A stretch of DNA of 14,629 nt, from positions 1 to 14,629 of the forward strand of contig VAWV01000131.1 of assembly GCA_005883295.1 (NCBI GenBank), in the 5' to 3' direction. The notes below the pieces were generated by a model. It worked only from the letters and a program-made list of their open reading frames with translations, did no database searches and was not told the origin of the DNA. Origin of the DNA: Actinomycetota bacterium (lineage in GTDB: Bacteria; Actinomycetota; Thermoleophilia; Solirubrobacterales; Thermoleophilaceae). The first letter of the stretch is position 1. Each line of letters opens with the position of its first letter. A program made the position numbers and the translations under genes. Positions 1 through 7,348 of this stretch are shown here, in pieces.

Positions 1-1
1 G

Positions 2-2278
2 TCCGTGGGCCTCGAGCGGCTGTCCCGGGAAGGGATCCGGGTCACCATGCGGCTGGCGGGCTCGGGCCCAGCCGCCGGACTGACTGCCCTCCGGACCGCC
101 GAGGCGTACCCGGGGGTCGCCGGCTTCCGGATGCAGACGATCGTCACGTCCGCGACCCCGCTCGTGCTGTCGAAGGCCGCGCTCGACCTGGCCGGCGTAG
201 GGGGAGCGATCACGCCGGTGCTGCGCAGCTTCCGCGCGGGCACCGACTGGCGCGAGCCCGGCTGGCCCGGTCCGCCGCTGTGGGTCGGCTACCGCCAGGC
301 GGGCGACGTCAGGCAGGACCTCACGGGGAGCCCCGGGAAGCCGGTCGAGGCGAACGCGGAGTGGCTCGACGCGCGGGCGAGCGGGCGCTCGCTCTTCATG
401 GCGATGGAGCGCAACGACCTGCCCTCGTCGCGCGCCGCATACGACGGGGCCACCGCCAGCCTGCGCGTGGACTACACGAAGGACGTGATCGACCTCGGAC
501 CGCTGGAGGAGGAGGCGCACTTCGAGAATCCGAGCTCCGGCGGAGGCCGGGCGCGCGCGCTGCAACCCGGGCAGCCGTTCGCCCTCGAGCCGACCTTCAC
601 CGGCTTCGCGGTGGGCGACGGGGACCTCGAGTGGCAGTGGCACAAGTACCTGGCCGCGCACCGGGTCGTGCCCTACCACCACACGGTCGCGTGGAACTCG
701 GACAAGGTCGACCAGAACCAGCGCTCGACCGGCTCGAAGGACGACATGGACATTCAGGCGGTCGAGCAGATCGCGCCGATCGCACGGCGGCTGGGAGTGG
801 AGACCTTCGTGCTCGACGACGGGTGGGCCTCGCGCGACGGCGACTGGCAGCCCGACTCCCCGCAGTACCCCGAGCCGCGCTGGGACGGCTCGCCAACGAG
901 CAAGTTCCGCCCCCGCTACCCGGACGCCACCTTCGCCGCAGTGCGCAGGGCCATCGCCCCGATGCGGCTCGGCCTGTGGATGAGCCCGCTCGAGTTCAAC
1001 CCCTCCTCGGCCACCTACAGGGCGCATCCGCAGTGGGCGTGCCAGCCGATCTCGAACGGGCTGGTGGCGGCCAACCTCGCGGATCCCGACGGCAACACGG
1101 TGTCCAGCTCGAACGAGGCCGGCATCGGCGCCTGGAGCAACTGGGCCTACCCCCACATCGAGTCCCGGATCCGCGACGCGATCGACCACTGGGGGGCGCG
1201 CTACTTCAAGTTCGACTTCATGGTCTGGCTCGACTGCGCGGGGCAGAACGACCTGTACTCGCAGCACGACGCGTTCGTCGCCATGCTGGACCGGCTGCGG
1301 CGGGACCACCCCGACGTGGTCCTCCAGACCGACGAGACCAACGACTACCGGCTGTTCCCGTTCGAGTCGACGCTGCGCGGGCCGACGTGGTTCCAGAACG
1401 GGTATCCCGACGTCCCCAGCCTCCTGCACAACCTGTGGCTCCTTGGGCCGTACGTCCAGAGCTACTCGATCGGCCAGCACGTGCTCGGGGGCGACTCGTG
1501 GAAGACGAACGACGTGAACACCCTGATGGCCGCGGCCCTGCCGGGCGCCATCACGTTCTGGACGGACCTGCGCCGCCTGCCCGCCCCGGTCATCGACACG
1601 GCGGCCCGCTGGGTCGCCTTCTACCGGTCCCACCGCGATTCGTTCTCGCTCGCCACCTACGCGCTGCTCGGCGACCCGCTCGGCCGCGACTGGGCGGCGC
1701 TACAGGAGTGGGACCGCGATGCGCAGCGCGGCGCCCTGCTCGCCTTCAGGCAGGACGCGGGTGCGAGCACGAAGCGGATCGCCCTGCGCGGGGTGAGGCC
1801 GGGACTTCGCTTCCACCTGATCGAGGGACCGAGCGGCAGGGACGCCGGCACGGTCACGTCGGCCGAGCTCACGCGCGGGATCGATGTGACGCTCTCATCG
1901 AAGGGGCAGACCAGGGTCCTCCTCATCGAGCCGGCCAAGGCGCCGCCGCCCGTGCTCCGCGGCCCCACCGGCAACCCGGCACTGCTCCCCAAGATCGGCC
2001 ACTGCGTGGGCCCACGGAGCTTCACGTTCGCCCTGCACCGGCCGCGGGGCAGTCGCGTGGTCCAGGTGTACGCGTACGTGGACGGCAGGCGCGTGCTGCA
2101 CCGCCGCGGCCGCGACATCCGCCGCGTCGCCCTTCACCACCTGCCGGCCGGGCGGCGGTTCACGCTCAGGATCGAGGTCTTCGCGGCGAACGGCGCCGAG
2201 ACCATCAGCGTGCGGCGCTACACGGGCTGTAAGAAGAAGCGGCACAGGCGCCCGCCGTCCGACCGCGACATCGGCTGA
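2..2278 (+). CDS. GH36-like alpha-galactosidase (melibiase family), 5' partial
   Basis: The product resembles retaining GH36 alpha-galactosidases, which release terminal alpha-galactose from oligosaccharides or glycans; the substrate here is unproven. Counting from the GTG at 5, the barrel begins near residue 225 and contains LDDGW at 270-274, followed by a GDW segment, as in GH36. YFKFDF carries Asp404, the likely nucleophile in the family KxD position. The acid/base is less clear; the TDETNDYR segment around residues 442-449 is a candidate region. Residues from about 655 form an extra beta-rich C-terminal module with only two cysteines (Cys667, Cys742), then a basic KKKRHRR tail. That design suggests a secreted or surface protein. 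The frame stays open to the window edge, so the true start and any signal peptide probably lie upstream and GTG 5 should not be taken as the start. Family call fairly sure, substrate not. Confidence 0.8.
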   Translation, partial: SVGLERLSREGIRVTMRLAGSGPAAGLTALRTAEAYPGVAGFRMQTIVTSATPLVLSKAALDLAGVGGAITPVLRSFRAGTDWREPGWPGPPLWVGYRQAGDVRQDLTGSPGKPVEANAEWLDARASGRSLFMAMERNDLPSSRAAYDGATASLRVDYTKDVIDLGPLEEEAHFENPSSGGGRARALQPGQPFALEPTFTGFAVGDGDLEWQWHKYLAAHRVVPYHHTVAWNSDKVDQNQRSTGSKDDMDIQAVEQIAPIARRLGVETFVLDDGWASRDGDWQPDSPQYPEPRWDGSPTSKFRPRYPDATFAAVRRAIAPMRLGLWMSPLEFNPSSATYRAHPQWACQPISNGLVAANLADPDGNTVSSSNEAGIGAWSNWAYPHIESRIRDAIDHWGARYFKFDFMVWLDCAGQNDLYSQHDAFVAMLDRLRRDHPDVVLQTDETNDYRLFPFESTLRGPTWFQNGYPDVPSLLHNLWLLGPYVQSYSIGQHVLGGDSWKTNDVNTLMAAALPGAITFWTDLRRLPAPVIDTAARWVAFYRSHRDSFSLATYALLGDPLGRDWAALQEWDRDAQRGALLAFRQDAGASTKRIALRGVRPGLRFHLIEGPSGRDAGTVTSAELTRGIDVTLSSKGQTRVLLIEPAKAPPPVLRGPTGNPALLPKIGHCVGPRSFTFALHRPRGSRVVQVYAYVDGRRVLHRRGRDIRRVALHHLPAGRRFTLRIEVFAANGAETISVRRYTGCKKKRHRRPPSDRDIG

Positions 2279-2304
2279 GCACAGCCGCTGCGAGAGTACG
2301 GGCC

Positions 2305-3042
2305 ATGGCCTGGGTGGAGACCGACTCGCTCTCCTTCTCCGCGCGCCACGAGTCCGAGGACGCCGACGCGGCGATGGCCACGCTCGAGCGGCTCGAGGAG
2401 CTCCGCGCGCGACTGGACGGTCTCTTCGAGGTCACACCCGGGGACGTCTCGATCGTCATGCACAGGCACCCCGCGGCGCTCGCCCTCGCGCATCCCTGGC
2501 TGCCGCTCGCGCGCACGCTCGCGGCGCCCGCCGCCCGGCGCTACATGGCGGGCTGGTTCGCCACCGACGAGATCCACGTGCTGGCGCCGGCGACCCTGGC
2601 CGCGCGCGCGTCGCGGGTCGAGGGATCGCGGGAGGCCATGCTCCTCTCCCCGCTGCACGAGTACGCGCACCTCGTGATCGGTGCGAACAACCCGGCACTG
2701 CCGCCCCCGTTCACCACCCGCACGTTCTCGCGCTACGTGCAGTGGGCCTGGCTGTGCGAGGGAGCGGCCACGCACTACTCGGGGCAGACGCGCTACCTCC
2801 GGGCCGCGATCGCGCGCCGCCTCCGCGATGGCGGACGACCGGCCTTTCCGCCGCGCGTGCGCGACGCGACGCTCCTCGGGGGGACGGTGTTCCGGCTGCT
2901 CGAGCATGAAGCCGGGCGGGCGGCGTGCGTCGAGCTCGCCACGCGACTCGGCCCGGCCGGCCCGGAGCACGCGATCGAGCGCGCCTTCGGACGGCCGTTC
3001 GCGGACGTCGAGCGCGACTGGCGGGCCGCGCTGCAGGCGTAA
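2305..3042 (+). CDS. Putative gluzincin-type zinc metallopeptidase (HExxH, peptidase MA-like)
   Basis: A 245-residue protein with no signal peptide or membrane segment. LHEYAHLVIG places an HExxH zinc site at His118, Glu119 and His122. The segment WLCEGAATHYSGQ supplies Glu152, thirty residues after the second histidine, which fits the third zinc ligand of the gluzincin (MA clan) fold. A similar layout of helix, HExxH, about 30 residues and a glutamate helix is typical of the peptidase MA-like domain family. The substrate is unknown, and such proteins can also be non-proteolytic. It starts 26 bases after the GH36-like gene on the same strand and may share its transcript, although ATG 2305 has no clear ribosome-binding site. 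It converges on the phosphatase gene with a 25-base gap. Confidence 0.7.
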   Translation: MAWVETDSLSFSARHESEDADAAMATLERLEELRARLDGLFEVTPGDVSIVMHRHPAALALAHPWLPLARTLAAPAARRYMAGWFATDEIHVLAPATLAARASRVEGSREAMLLSPLHEYAHLVIGANNPALPPPFTTRTFSRYVQWAWLCEGAATHYSGQTRYLRAAIARRLRDGGRPAFPPRVRDATLLGGTVFRLLEHEAGRAACVELATRLGPAGPEHAIERAFGRPFADVERDWRAALQA

Positions 3043-3067
3043 CGCCCGCCCGTTGAGGTCAGCAGCC

Positions 3068-4741
3068 CTACGCCGAGATGCGCGTGATCGGGCGGAGCGA
3101 GTCCTGGTCCTCGATGGCGCCGTCGTTCGGCTCCAGCCGGACGACACCGGGCTCGGACGGGAGCACCTCGGCACGACCCTCGCGAGTGTCGAGCCGTACG
3201 CGAAGGACGGCCGCGCCGAACTCGGCGACCTCCGTCCCTGCTTGATCCAGCAGCTGGTCAGCCGCCGCCGGGGGCATACGGCACGCCTCGAGGAACTTCC
3301 TCGCGCGCTCCTCCTCTCCCGGTACGCCCTCCAACTCGAGGTCCTCGATCCGCGCCGTGTCGCCCCGCTTGGCGTCGTCGCGCGCGCGAATCACGCAGGC
3401 GGCCATGTCGTCGGGTGCGCGGTCGGCGCGCTCGGCGATGCGTTCGAGCAGCGCCTTGGCGCTCGCGCCCGGCCCAAGCTCTCGCGCCACCTCGCTAACT
3501 CGCTCGCGGCCGAGCAGGCCGTCCCCGAGCCTCGCCTCCACGAGCCCGTCGGTGAAGAAGAACGCCATCGAGCCCGGCGGAAGCGAAACAGTGGTCTGCC
3601 GCAGCCCGGTCTCCATTCCCACGCCGATCGGCGGCGAGGACCCGACCGTGACCGGGTCGTGCGCCGGCGCCCCCACGAGGATCGGCGGCTCGTGACCGGC
3701 GCACGCGTAGGTGAGCGACCCCGCGGCCCCGTCGTAGACGGCGAGCACGACCGTGGTCAGCTCTGCACGCGGATCGTTCCCGAGCTGCCGCGCCGCGTTC
3801 TGGAGCGCCGCGCGCGGCTCCACGCCCATGGTCAGGTGGGTACGCAGGGTGTAGCGCATGAAGGCGGAGAGCTCGAGGGTGTCGCGTCCGTGTCCGCACA
3901 CATCCCCGACGATGATCCCCACGCGGCCGTCCTGCATCTCGACGACGTCGTAGAAGTCGCCGCCCGCGCCCGGGCCGTCGGCGGGCCGGTAGTCCACGGA
4001 GGTATCGAGCGCACCAATCCGGTCCGGCACATTGGCGAGCAGCGCGCGCTGGAGGAGCCCGAAGTCGCCGAGCAGCTCGGCACGCTCGCTCTCGAGCCTG
4101 CGCGTCCGCCGCTCGGCGAAGAAGGAACGGAGGATCAGCGCGAGCGCGAGCGCGATCAGGCCGGCGATGACGATCTTGACCGCGTCCGGGATCACCCTGA
4201 TCACGTCGCGGATCGGCTTGAAGACCCCGCCTGGGCCGCCACTCGACGGGTTGAGCGGAGCGCCGCCGGCCGCCGCGATGGCGTTGCCGAGGTTGCCGCG
4301 CGTTCCCGCGATCGCCGCCGTGACCCGTCGCGCCGTGGCGCGTCGAGCTGCCGCACCTCCCGCACCGCCGGCCGCGCCCCCGGTCCCGCCGCCACCGCCG
4401 CGGTTGCCCGTGCCGCCGGGACCACCCGAACCGTTGCTCTGCGGGCCGCCGCCCACGCCGGATGGCGTGCCGCTGGAAGTGTGCGAGATGGTGCGATTAA
4501 CCCTGCTCGTCGTGTTGTTGACCCGATCGATCACGGGGTTCACGGTGTGCTGGACCACGGTCGGGCCGACGTTCACGTGCGGCAGGCTCGGAGGCGGCGG
4601 CAGCTGCACGTGCACCGGCGGATTCACCGGAAGCTGGGGAAGCGGACCGGCCGTCGACGGGACGGCCAGTACGAGCAGGGTTGCAACGGGGGCGGCTACT
4701 GCGAGCCCCCGCCGTCCACGCGCAGCGAAAGAGCGAGCCAT
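3068..4741 (-). CDS. Membrane-anchored SpoIIE-type PP2C serine phosphatase (RsbU-like)
   Basis: A 557-residue phosphatase of the type that dephosphorylates anti-anti-sigma factors in partner-switching control. Residues 1-32 look like a signal peptide or first membrane anchor. Residues 33 to about 180 are Pro-, Asn- and Gly-rich and should lie outside the membrane. A helix at about 188-208 spans the membrane, followed by a charged linker. The PP2C domain covers roughly 228-450, with metal-binding acidic residues in GGDFYD (Asp262, Asp265), GDVCGHG (Asp280), FTDGLVEAR (Asp398) and PDDMAAC (Asp444/445), so it should be active. The tail from about 465 looks like a shrunken GHKL/anti-sigma-kinase-type ATPase fold without recognisable N and G boxes; this is an inference. 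No anti-sigma or STAS gene lies in the window, so the partner is unknown. The ATG is preceded by GACC and no Shine-Dalgarno sequence. Confidence 0.85.
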   Translation of the reverse strand: MARSFAARGRRGLAVAAPVATLLVLAVPSTAGPLPQLPVNPPVHVQLPPPPSLPHVNVGPTVVQHTVNPVIDRVNNTTSRVNRTISHTSSGTPSGVGGGPQSNGSGGPGGTGNRGGGGGTGGAAGGAGGAAARRATARRVTAAIAGTRGNLGNAIAAAGGAPLNPSSGGPGGVFKPIRDVIRVIPDAVKIVIAGLIALALALILRSFFAERRTRRLESERAELLGDFGLLQRALLANVPDRIGALDTSVDYRPADGPGAGGDFYDVVEMQDGRVGIIVGDVCGHGRDTLELSAFMRYTLRTHLTMGVEPRAALQNAARQLGNDPRAELTTVVLAVYDGAAGSLTYACAGHEPPILVGAPAHDPVTVGSSPPIGVGMETGLRQTTVSLPPGSMAFFFTDGLVEARLGDGLLGRERVSEVARELGPGASAKALLERIAERADRAPDDMAACVIRARDDAKRGDTARIEDLELEGVPGEEERARKFLEACRMPPAAADQLLDQAGTEVAEFGAAVLRVRLDTREGRAEVLPSEPGVVRLEPNDGAIEDQDSLRPITRISA

Positions 4742-4819
4742 GGTCAGTTAATCGGCATCTCGACCCACAAGGTCAAGACGTTTCACGAGCCACTACTGCG
4801 CCAAGGATAGAGCCGTTTT

Positions 4820-4860
4820 CGCAACTTTTGCGCGGCCTTGCAAGCCCCGCGTACGCGGGG
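4820..4860. repeat. Cluster of short palindromes; possible terminator or operator
   Basis: CCCCGCGTACGCGGGG (4845-4860) is a perfect 16-bp palindrome that directly abuts another, CTTGCAAG (4837-4844). Just beyond lies CGCAA-CTT-TTGCG (4820-4832), a 5-bp inverted repeat. On the minus strand the large palindrome begins 12 bases after the stop of the second acyl-CoA dehydrogenase and about 100 bases before the phosphatase start. It could end the dehydrogenase transcript or bind a regulator of the phosphatase gene. No U-run follows on either strand, so it is not a classical intrinsic terminator. Confidence 0.45.
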
Positions 4861-4872
4861 TGACCCGCCCGT

Positions 4873-6039
4873 CTACAGCCCGAGCGTCTTGGCGATGATG
4901 TTTTTCTGGATCTCCGACGTGCCGCCGAAGATCGTCGTGACCACTGCGGCGCGCAGATAACGCTCCATCGGGTACTCGGTCGCGTAGCCGTAGCCGCCCA
5001 TGATCTGCATGCCCTCGAGCGCGCAGCGCTTGGCGAGCTCGGTGGCCGCGAGCTTCACCATCGACGCCTCTCGCGGGAGCATCCTGCCGGGATCCTCGTC
5101 GGTCAGCTGCGCGACCCAGCGCACCAGAAGCCGCACCTGCGCCAACTCCGTGGCGAGCTCGGCGAACTTGTGCTGGATGGCCTGGAACTGCCCGATCGGC
5201 CGCCCGAACTGGCGCCGCTCCTTCGCGTACGCGAGCGCGTCGTCGAATGCGCGCTGCGCGAGCCCGAGGGCCGACGCGCCGAGTATCACGCGCTCGTTGT
5301 TGAGCCCCGCCATCAACTGCGTCCACCCGTTGCCCTCGGTGCCCAGCAGCGCATCCTCCGGGACGCCGCAGTCCACAAGGTGGAGCTCATTCGTCTCCTC
5401 GCCGCCCAGTGTCGAGATCGGTGTGATCGTGAGCCCCTCCGCGTCGCGCGGCACGAACACCATCGACATCCCCTCATGCGGCGAGTCCGCCTTCTGCGTG
5501 CGGCAGACGATCAGGATGTGGCTCGCCTTGTGGGCATAGGAGCACCACATCTTGGAGCCGTTCAGGACCCAGGAGCCGTTCTCGCGCGCGGCCGCGGTCT
5601 TGAGTGACGCCACGTCCGAGCCCGAGTCGGGCTCCGACATCGCGATCGCGAGCCCGCCGCCATCGGCCACCCGCCCGAGCAGGTCGCGCTTCTGCGCCTC
5701 CGTGCCGAAGCGGTTGATCGCGCCGACGACGATCAGCGTCACCGCGTACCCGCCGATCGGCGCGCGCCCGTGGGCCGTCTCCTCGAGGAAGAGGGCGGCG
5801 TCCAGGAACGTCCCGCCGGACCCTCCGTACTCCTCGCCGATGGTCAGCCCGAACCAGCCGAGCTCGGCCATTCGCCCGGCAACCTCCTCGGAGTGCAGGT
5901 CCCGGTAGCCGTCCGTGATCTCCGCGAGGCGCTCGGGCGGGAACTCCTTCGCGCAGAAGTCGCGGACCGCGCGGACGAAATCGTGCTGTTCATCGGTTAG
6001 CGCGAGGCCGCCCCCGCGGGTGAGCGCCGCCTCCGTCAC
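4873..6039 (-). CDS. Acyl-CoA dehydrogenase, second gene of a pair
   Basis: A 388-residue flavoprotein that oxidises an acyl-CoA to the 2-enoyl-CoA with FAD and passes electrons to electron-transfer flavoprotein. It has the normal length and order: N-terminal helices (DEQHDFVRAVRDF), the MSEPDSGSD flavin/substrate strand in the middle, and the C-terminal helical domain with RRQFGRPIGQFQAIQH. IMGGYGYATEYPMER contains Glu355, the usual catalytic base, and GGTSEIQKNIIAK closes the FAD site. The GTG start at 6039 overlaps the stop of the upstream dehydrogenase (GTGA), which points to translational coupling. The frame remains open further upstream, but that extension lies antisense in-frame inside the partner gene and shows no dehydrogenase sequence. 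Chain-length preference cannot be read from sequence. Confidence 0.92.
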   Translation of the reverse strand: MTEAALTRGGGLALTDEQHDFVRAVRDFCAKEFPPERLAEITDGYRDLHSEEVAGRMAELGWFGLTIGEEYGGSGGTFLDAALFLEETAHGRAPIGGYAVTLIVVGAINRFGTEAQKRDLLGRVADGGGLAIAMSEPDSGSDVASLKTAAARENGSWVLNGSKMWCSYAHKASHILIVCRTQKADSPHEGMSMVFVPRDAEGLTITPISTLGGEETNELHLVDCGVPEDALLGTEGNGWTQLMAGLNNERVILGASALGLAQRAFDDALAYAKERRQFGRPIGQFQAIQHKFAELATELAQVRLLVRWVAQLTDEDPGRMLPREASMVKLAATELAKRCALEGMQIMGGYGYATEYPMERYLRAAVVTTIFGGTSEIQKNIIAKTLGL

Positions 6040-7292
6040 GAGGCGCCGGCCGCGACGGCGGCGGGCTTCTGCGCCGGCTCCGCGCCGGCCTCGGACTTCC
6101 AGCGGTTCAGCTCGCGCATCGCGATGACCATCTTGTGCACCTCGTCGGGGCCATCGGCCAGCCTCAGCATCCGCAGGGAGCGCCACATCACCGCGAGCGG
6201 CGTGTCGTCGGACACGCCCAGCGCGCCATGCACCTGGATCGCCCGGTCGAGGACGTCCATCACCACGTTCGCGGCAACGACCTTGGTCATCGAGATCGCC
6301 TGCCGCGCCTCCCGCTTGCCGTACTCGTCCATCTGCCACGCGGCGTTGAGCACCATCAGGCGGGCGCCGTCCGTCTCGATGCGCGACTTCGCGACGAAGT
6401 CCTGGATGAACTGCTTGTCGGCCAGCGGACCGCCGAACGAAATGCGCGTGTTGGCTCGCTTGCACATCAGCTCGATCCCGCGCTCGGCGGCTCCGATCGC
6501 GCGCATGCAGTGGTGGATCCGCCCGGGGCCGAGCCTGTCCTGCGCGATCTTGAACCCGGCGCCGCGCTCGCCGAGCAGGTTCTCCTTCGGCACGCGGCAG
6601 CCCTCGTAGCGGATCTCGCAGTGTCCCGGGCCGCCCGAGTGGCCCATCACGGAGACCGGCCGGATCAGGTTGAAGCCCTCGGCGTCGGTGGGGACCAGGA
6701 TCATCGACGCACGCCTGTGCGGCGCGGCGTCGGGATCGGTCACGACCATCGCGATCGCCACGTCCGCGCCGACCGCACCGGACGTGAACCACTTGTGGGC
6801 GTCGATCACCCACTCGTCGCCGTCGAGCACCGCAGTGCCGCGCAGCCCGGTGGGATCCGAGCCGGACGTCTCCGGCTCGGTCATCGAGAAGCAGCTGCGG
6901 ATGTCGCCCTCGAGCAGCGGCCGCAGCCACGTGTCCTTCTGCTCCGACGTGCCGTGGTCGACGAGGATCTCGATGTTGCCCGTGTCCGGCGCCGAGCAGT
7001 TGAACGCCATCGGTGCCACGAGGCTCCGCCCCATCGCCTCGCACAGCATCCCGTACTCCCAGTTGGTCAGACCCGTGCCGTGCTCCTCGTCCGGCAGGAA
7101 CAGGTTCCAGAGCCCCTCGGCCTTCGCGCGCTCGCGGATCGCGACGAGGATGTCGGGATACGGCTTGCCCGGCCCGACCTCGGTGTCGAGCGCATGGAGC
7201 GCCTCCAGCTCGACCGGATAGACGTGCTCGTCGAGGAACGCCGCGATCCGCTCGCGCAGCTCCTCGACCCGTGGCGAGGGTGAGAAGTCCAT
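6036..7292 (-). CDS. Acyl-CoA dehydrogenase, ACAD10/11-like, first gene of a pair
   Basis: A 418-residue acyl-CoA dehydrogenase. The flavin segment reads MTEPETSGSDPTGL and the C-terminal domain has GPGRIHHCMRAIG and HGALGVSDDTPLA, a pattern I associate with ACAD10/ACAD11-type enzymes rather than short- or medium-chain ones. In the slot where most family members carry catalytic glutamate, this protein has Asp363 (GVSDDTP). The last ~20 residues are a loose Ala/Pro tail. ATG 7292 is chosen because homologous sequence begins there with MDFSPSPRVEELRERI; the longer open frame upstream is the antisense of the cyclase gene. It is the promoter-proximal gene of the pair and divergent from the cyclase, with only 56 bases between the starts. 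The two dehydrogenases may form a mixed complex or act on successive substrates; both are inferences. Confidence 0.9.
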   Translation of the reverse strand: MDFSPSPRVEELRERIAAFLDEHVYPVELEALHALDTEVGPGKPYPDILVAIRERAKAEGLWNLFLPDEEHGTGLTNWEYGMLCEAMGRSLVAPMAFNCSAPDTGNIEILVDHGTSEQKDTWLRPLLEGDIRSCFSMTEPETSGSDPTGLRGTAVLDGDEWVIDAHKWFTSGAVGADVAIAMVVTDPDAAPHRRASMILVPTDAEGFNLIRPVSVMGHSGGPGHCEIRYEGCRVPKENLLGERGAGFKIAQDRLGPGRIHHCMRAIGAAERGIELMCKRANTRISFGGPLADKQFIQDFVAKSRIETDGARLMVLNAAWQMDEYGKREARQAISMTKVVAANVVMDVLDRAIQVHGALGVSDDTPLAVMWRSLRMLRLADGPDEVHKMVIAMRELNRWKSEAGAEPAQKPAAVAAGAS

Positions 7293-7299
7293 GCGCGGC

Positions 7300-7305
7300 A
7301 GGCTA
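7300..7305 (-). promoter_or_regulatory. Candidate -10 element for a leaderless acyl-CoA dehydrogenase transcript
   Basis: Reading on the minus strand, TAGCCT (TANNNT pattern) ends exactly 7 bases before the ATG at 7292, which would place the transcription start on or next to the start codon. The interval (GCCGCGC) has no ribosome-binding site. The same hexamer at the same distance precedes the JAMM peptidase gene. I see no convincing -35 hexamer. Confidence 0.4.
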
Positions 7306-7318
7306 CCGGTCGGGGCTC

Positions 7319-7336
7319 CTCCGCTCGTCGGCGGAG
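7319..7336. repeat. Small inverted repeat in the divergent promoter region
   Basis: CTCCGC (7319-7324) and GCGGAG (7331-7336) form a 6-bp inverted repeat with a 6-base spacer, midway between the divergent starts of the acyl-CoA dehydrogenase and cyclase genes. Its position would suit an operator serving both, but at this GC content a repeat this short is expected often by chance. Confidence 0.2.
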
Positions 7337-7348
7337 TACAACTGCGGT

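Noticed and set aside
280..2232. 650-codon frame inside the GH36-like gene
   Set aside because: Arg/Pro/Ala-rich out-of-frame translation of a gene with clear GH36 motifs in the other frame.
4520..4752. A -35/-10 pair (TTGACC at 4776-4771, ATTAAC at 4752-4747) before the phosphatase gene
   Set aside because: The -10 match is poor and the 18-base spacing is unremarkable, so I did not list it as a promoter.
2681..4810. 709-codon plus-strand open frame opposite the phosphatase gene
   Set aside because: Arg-rich shadow sequence with no domain pattern, while the minus strand holds clear PP2C motifs.
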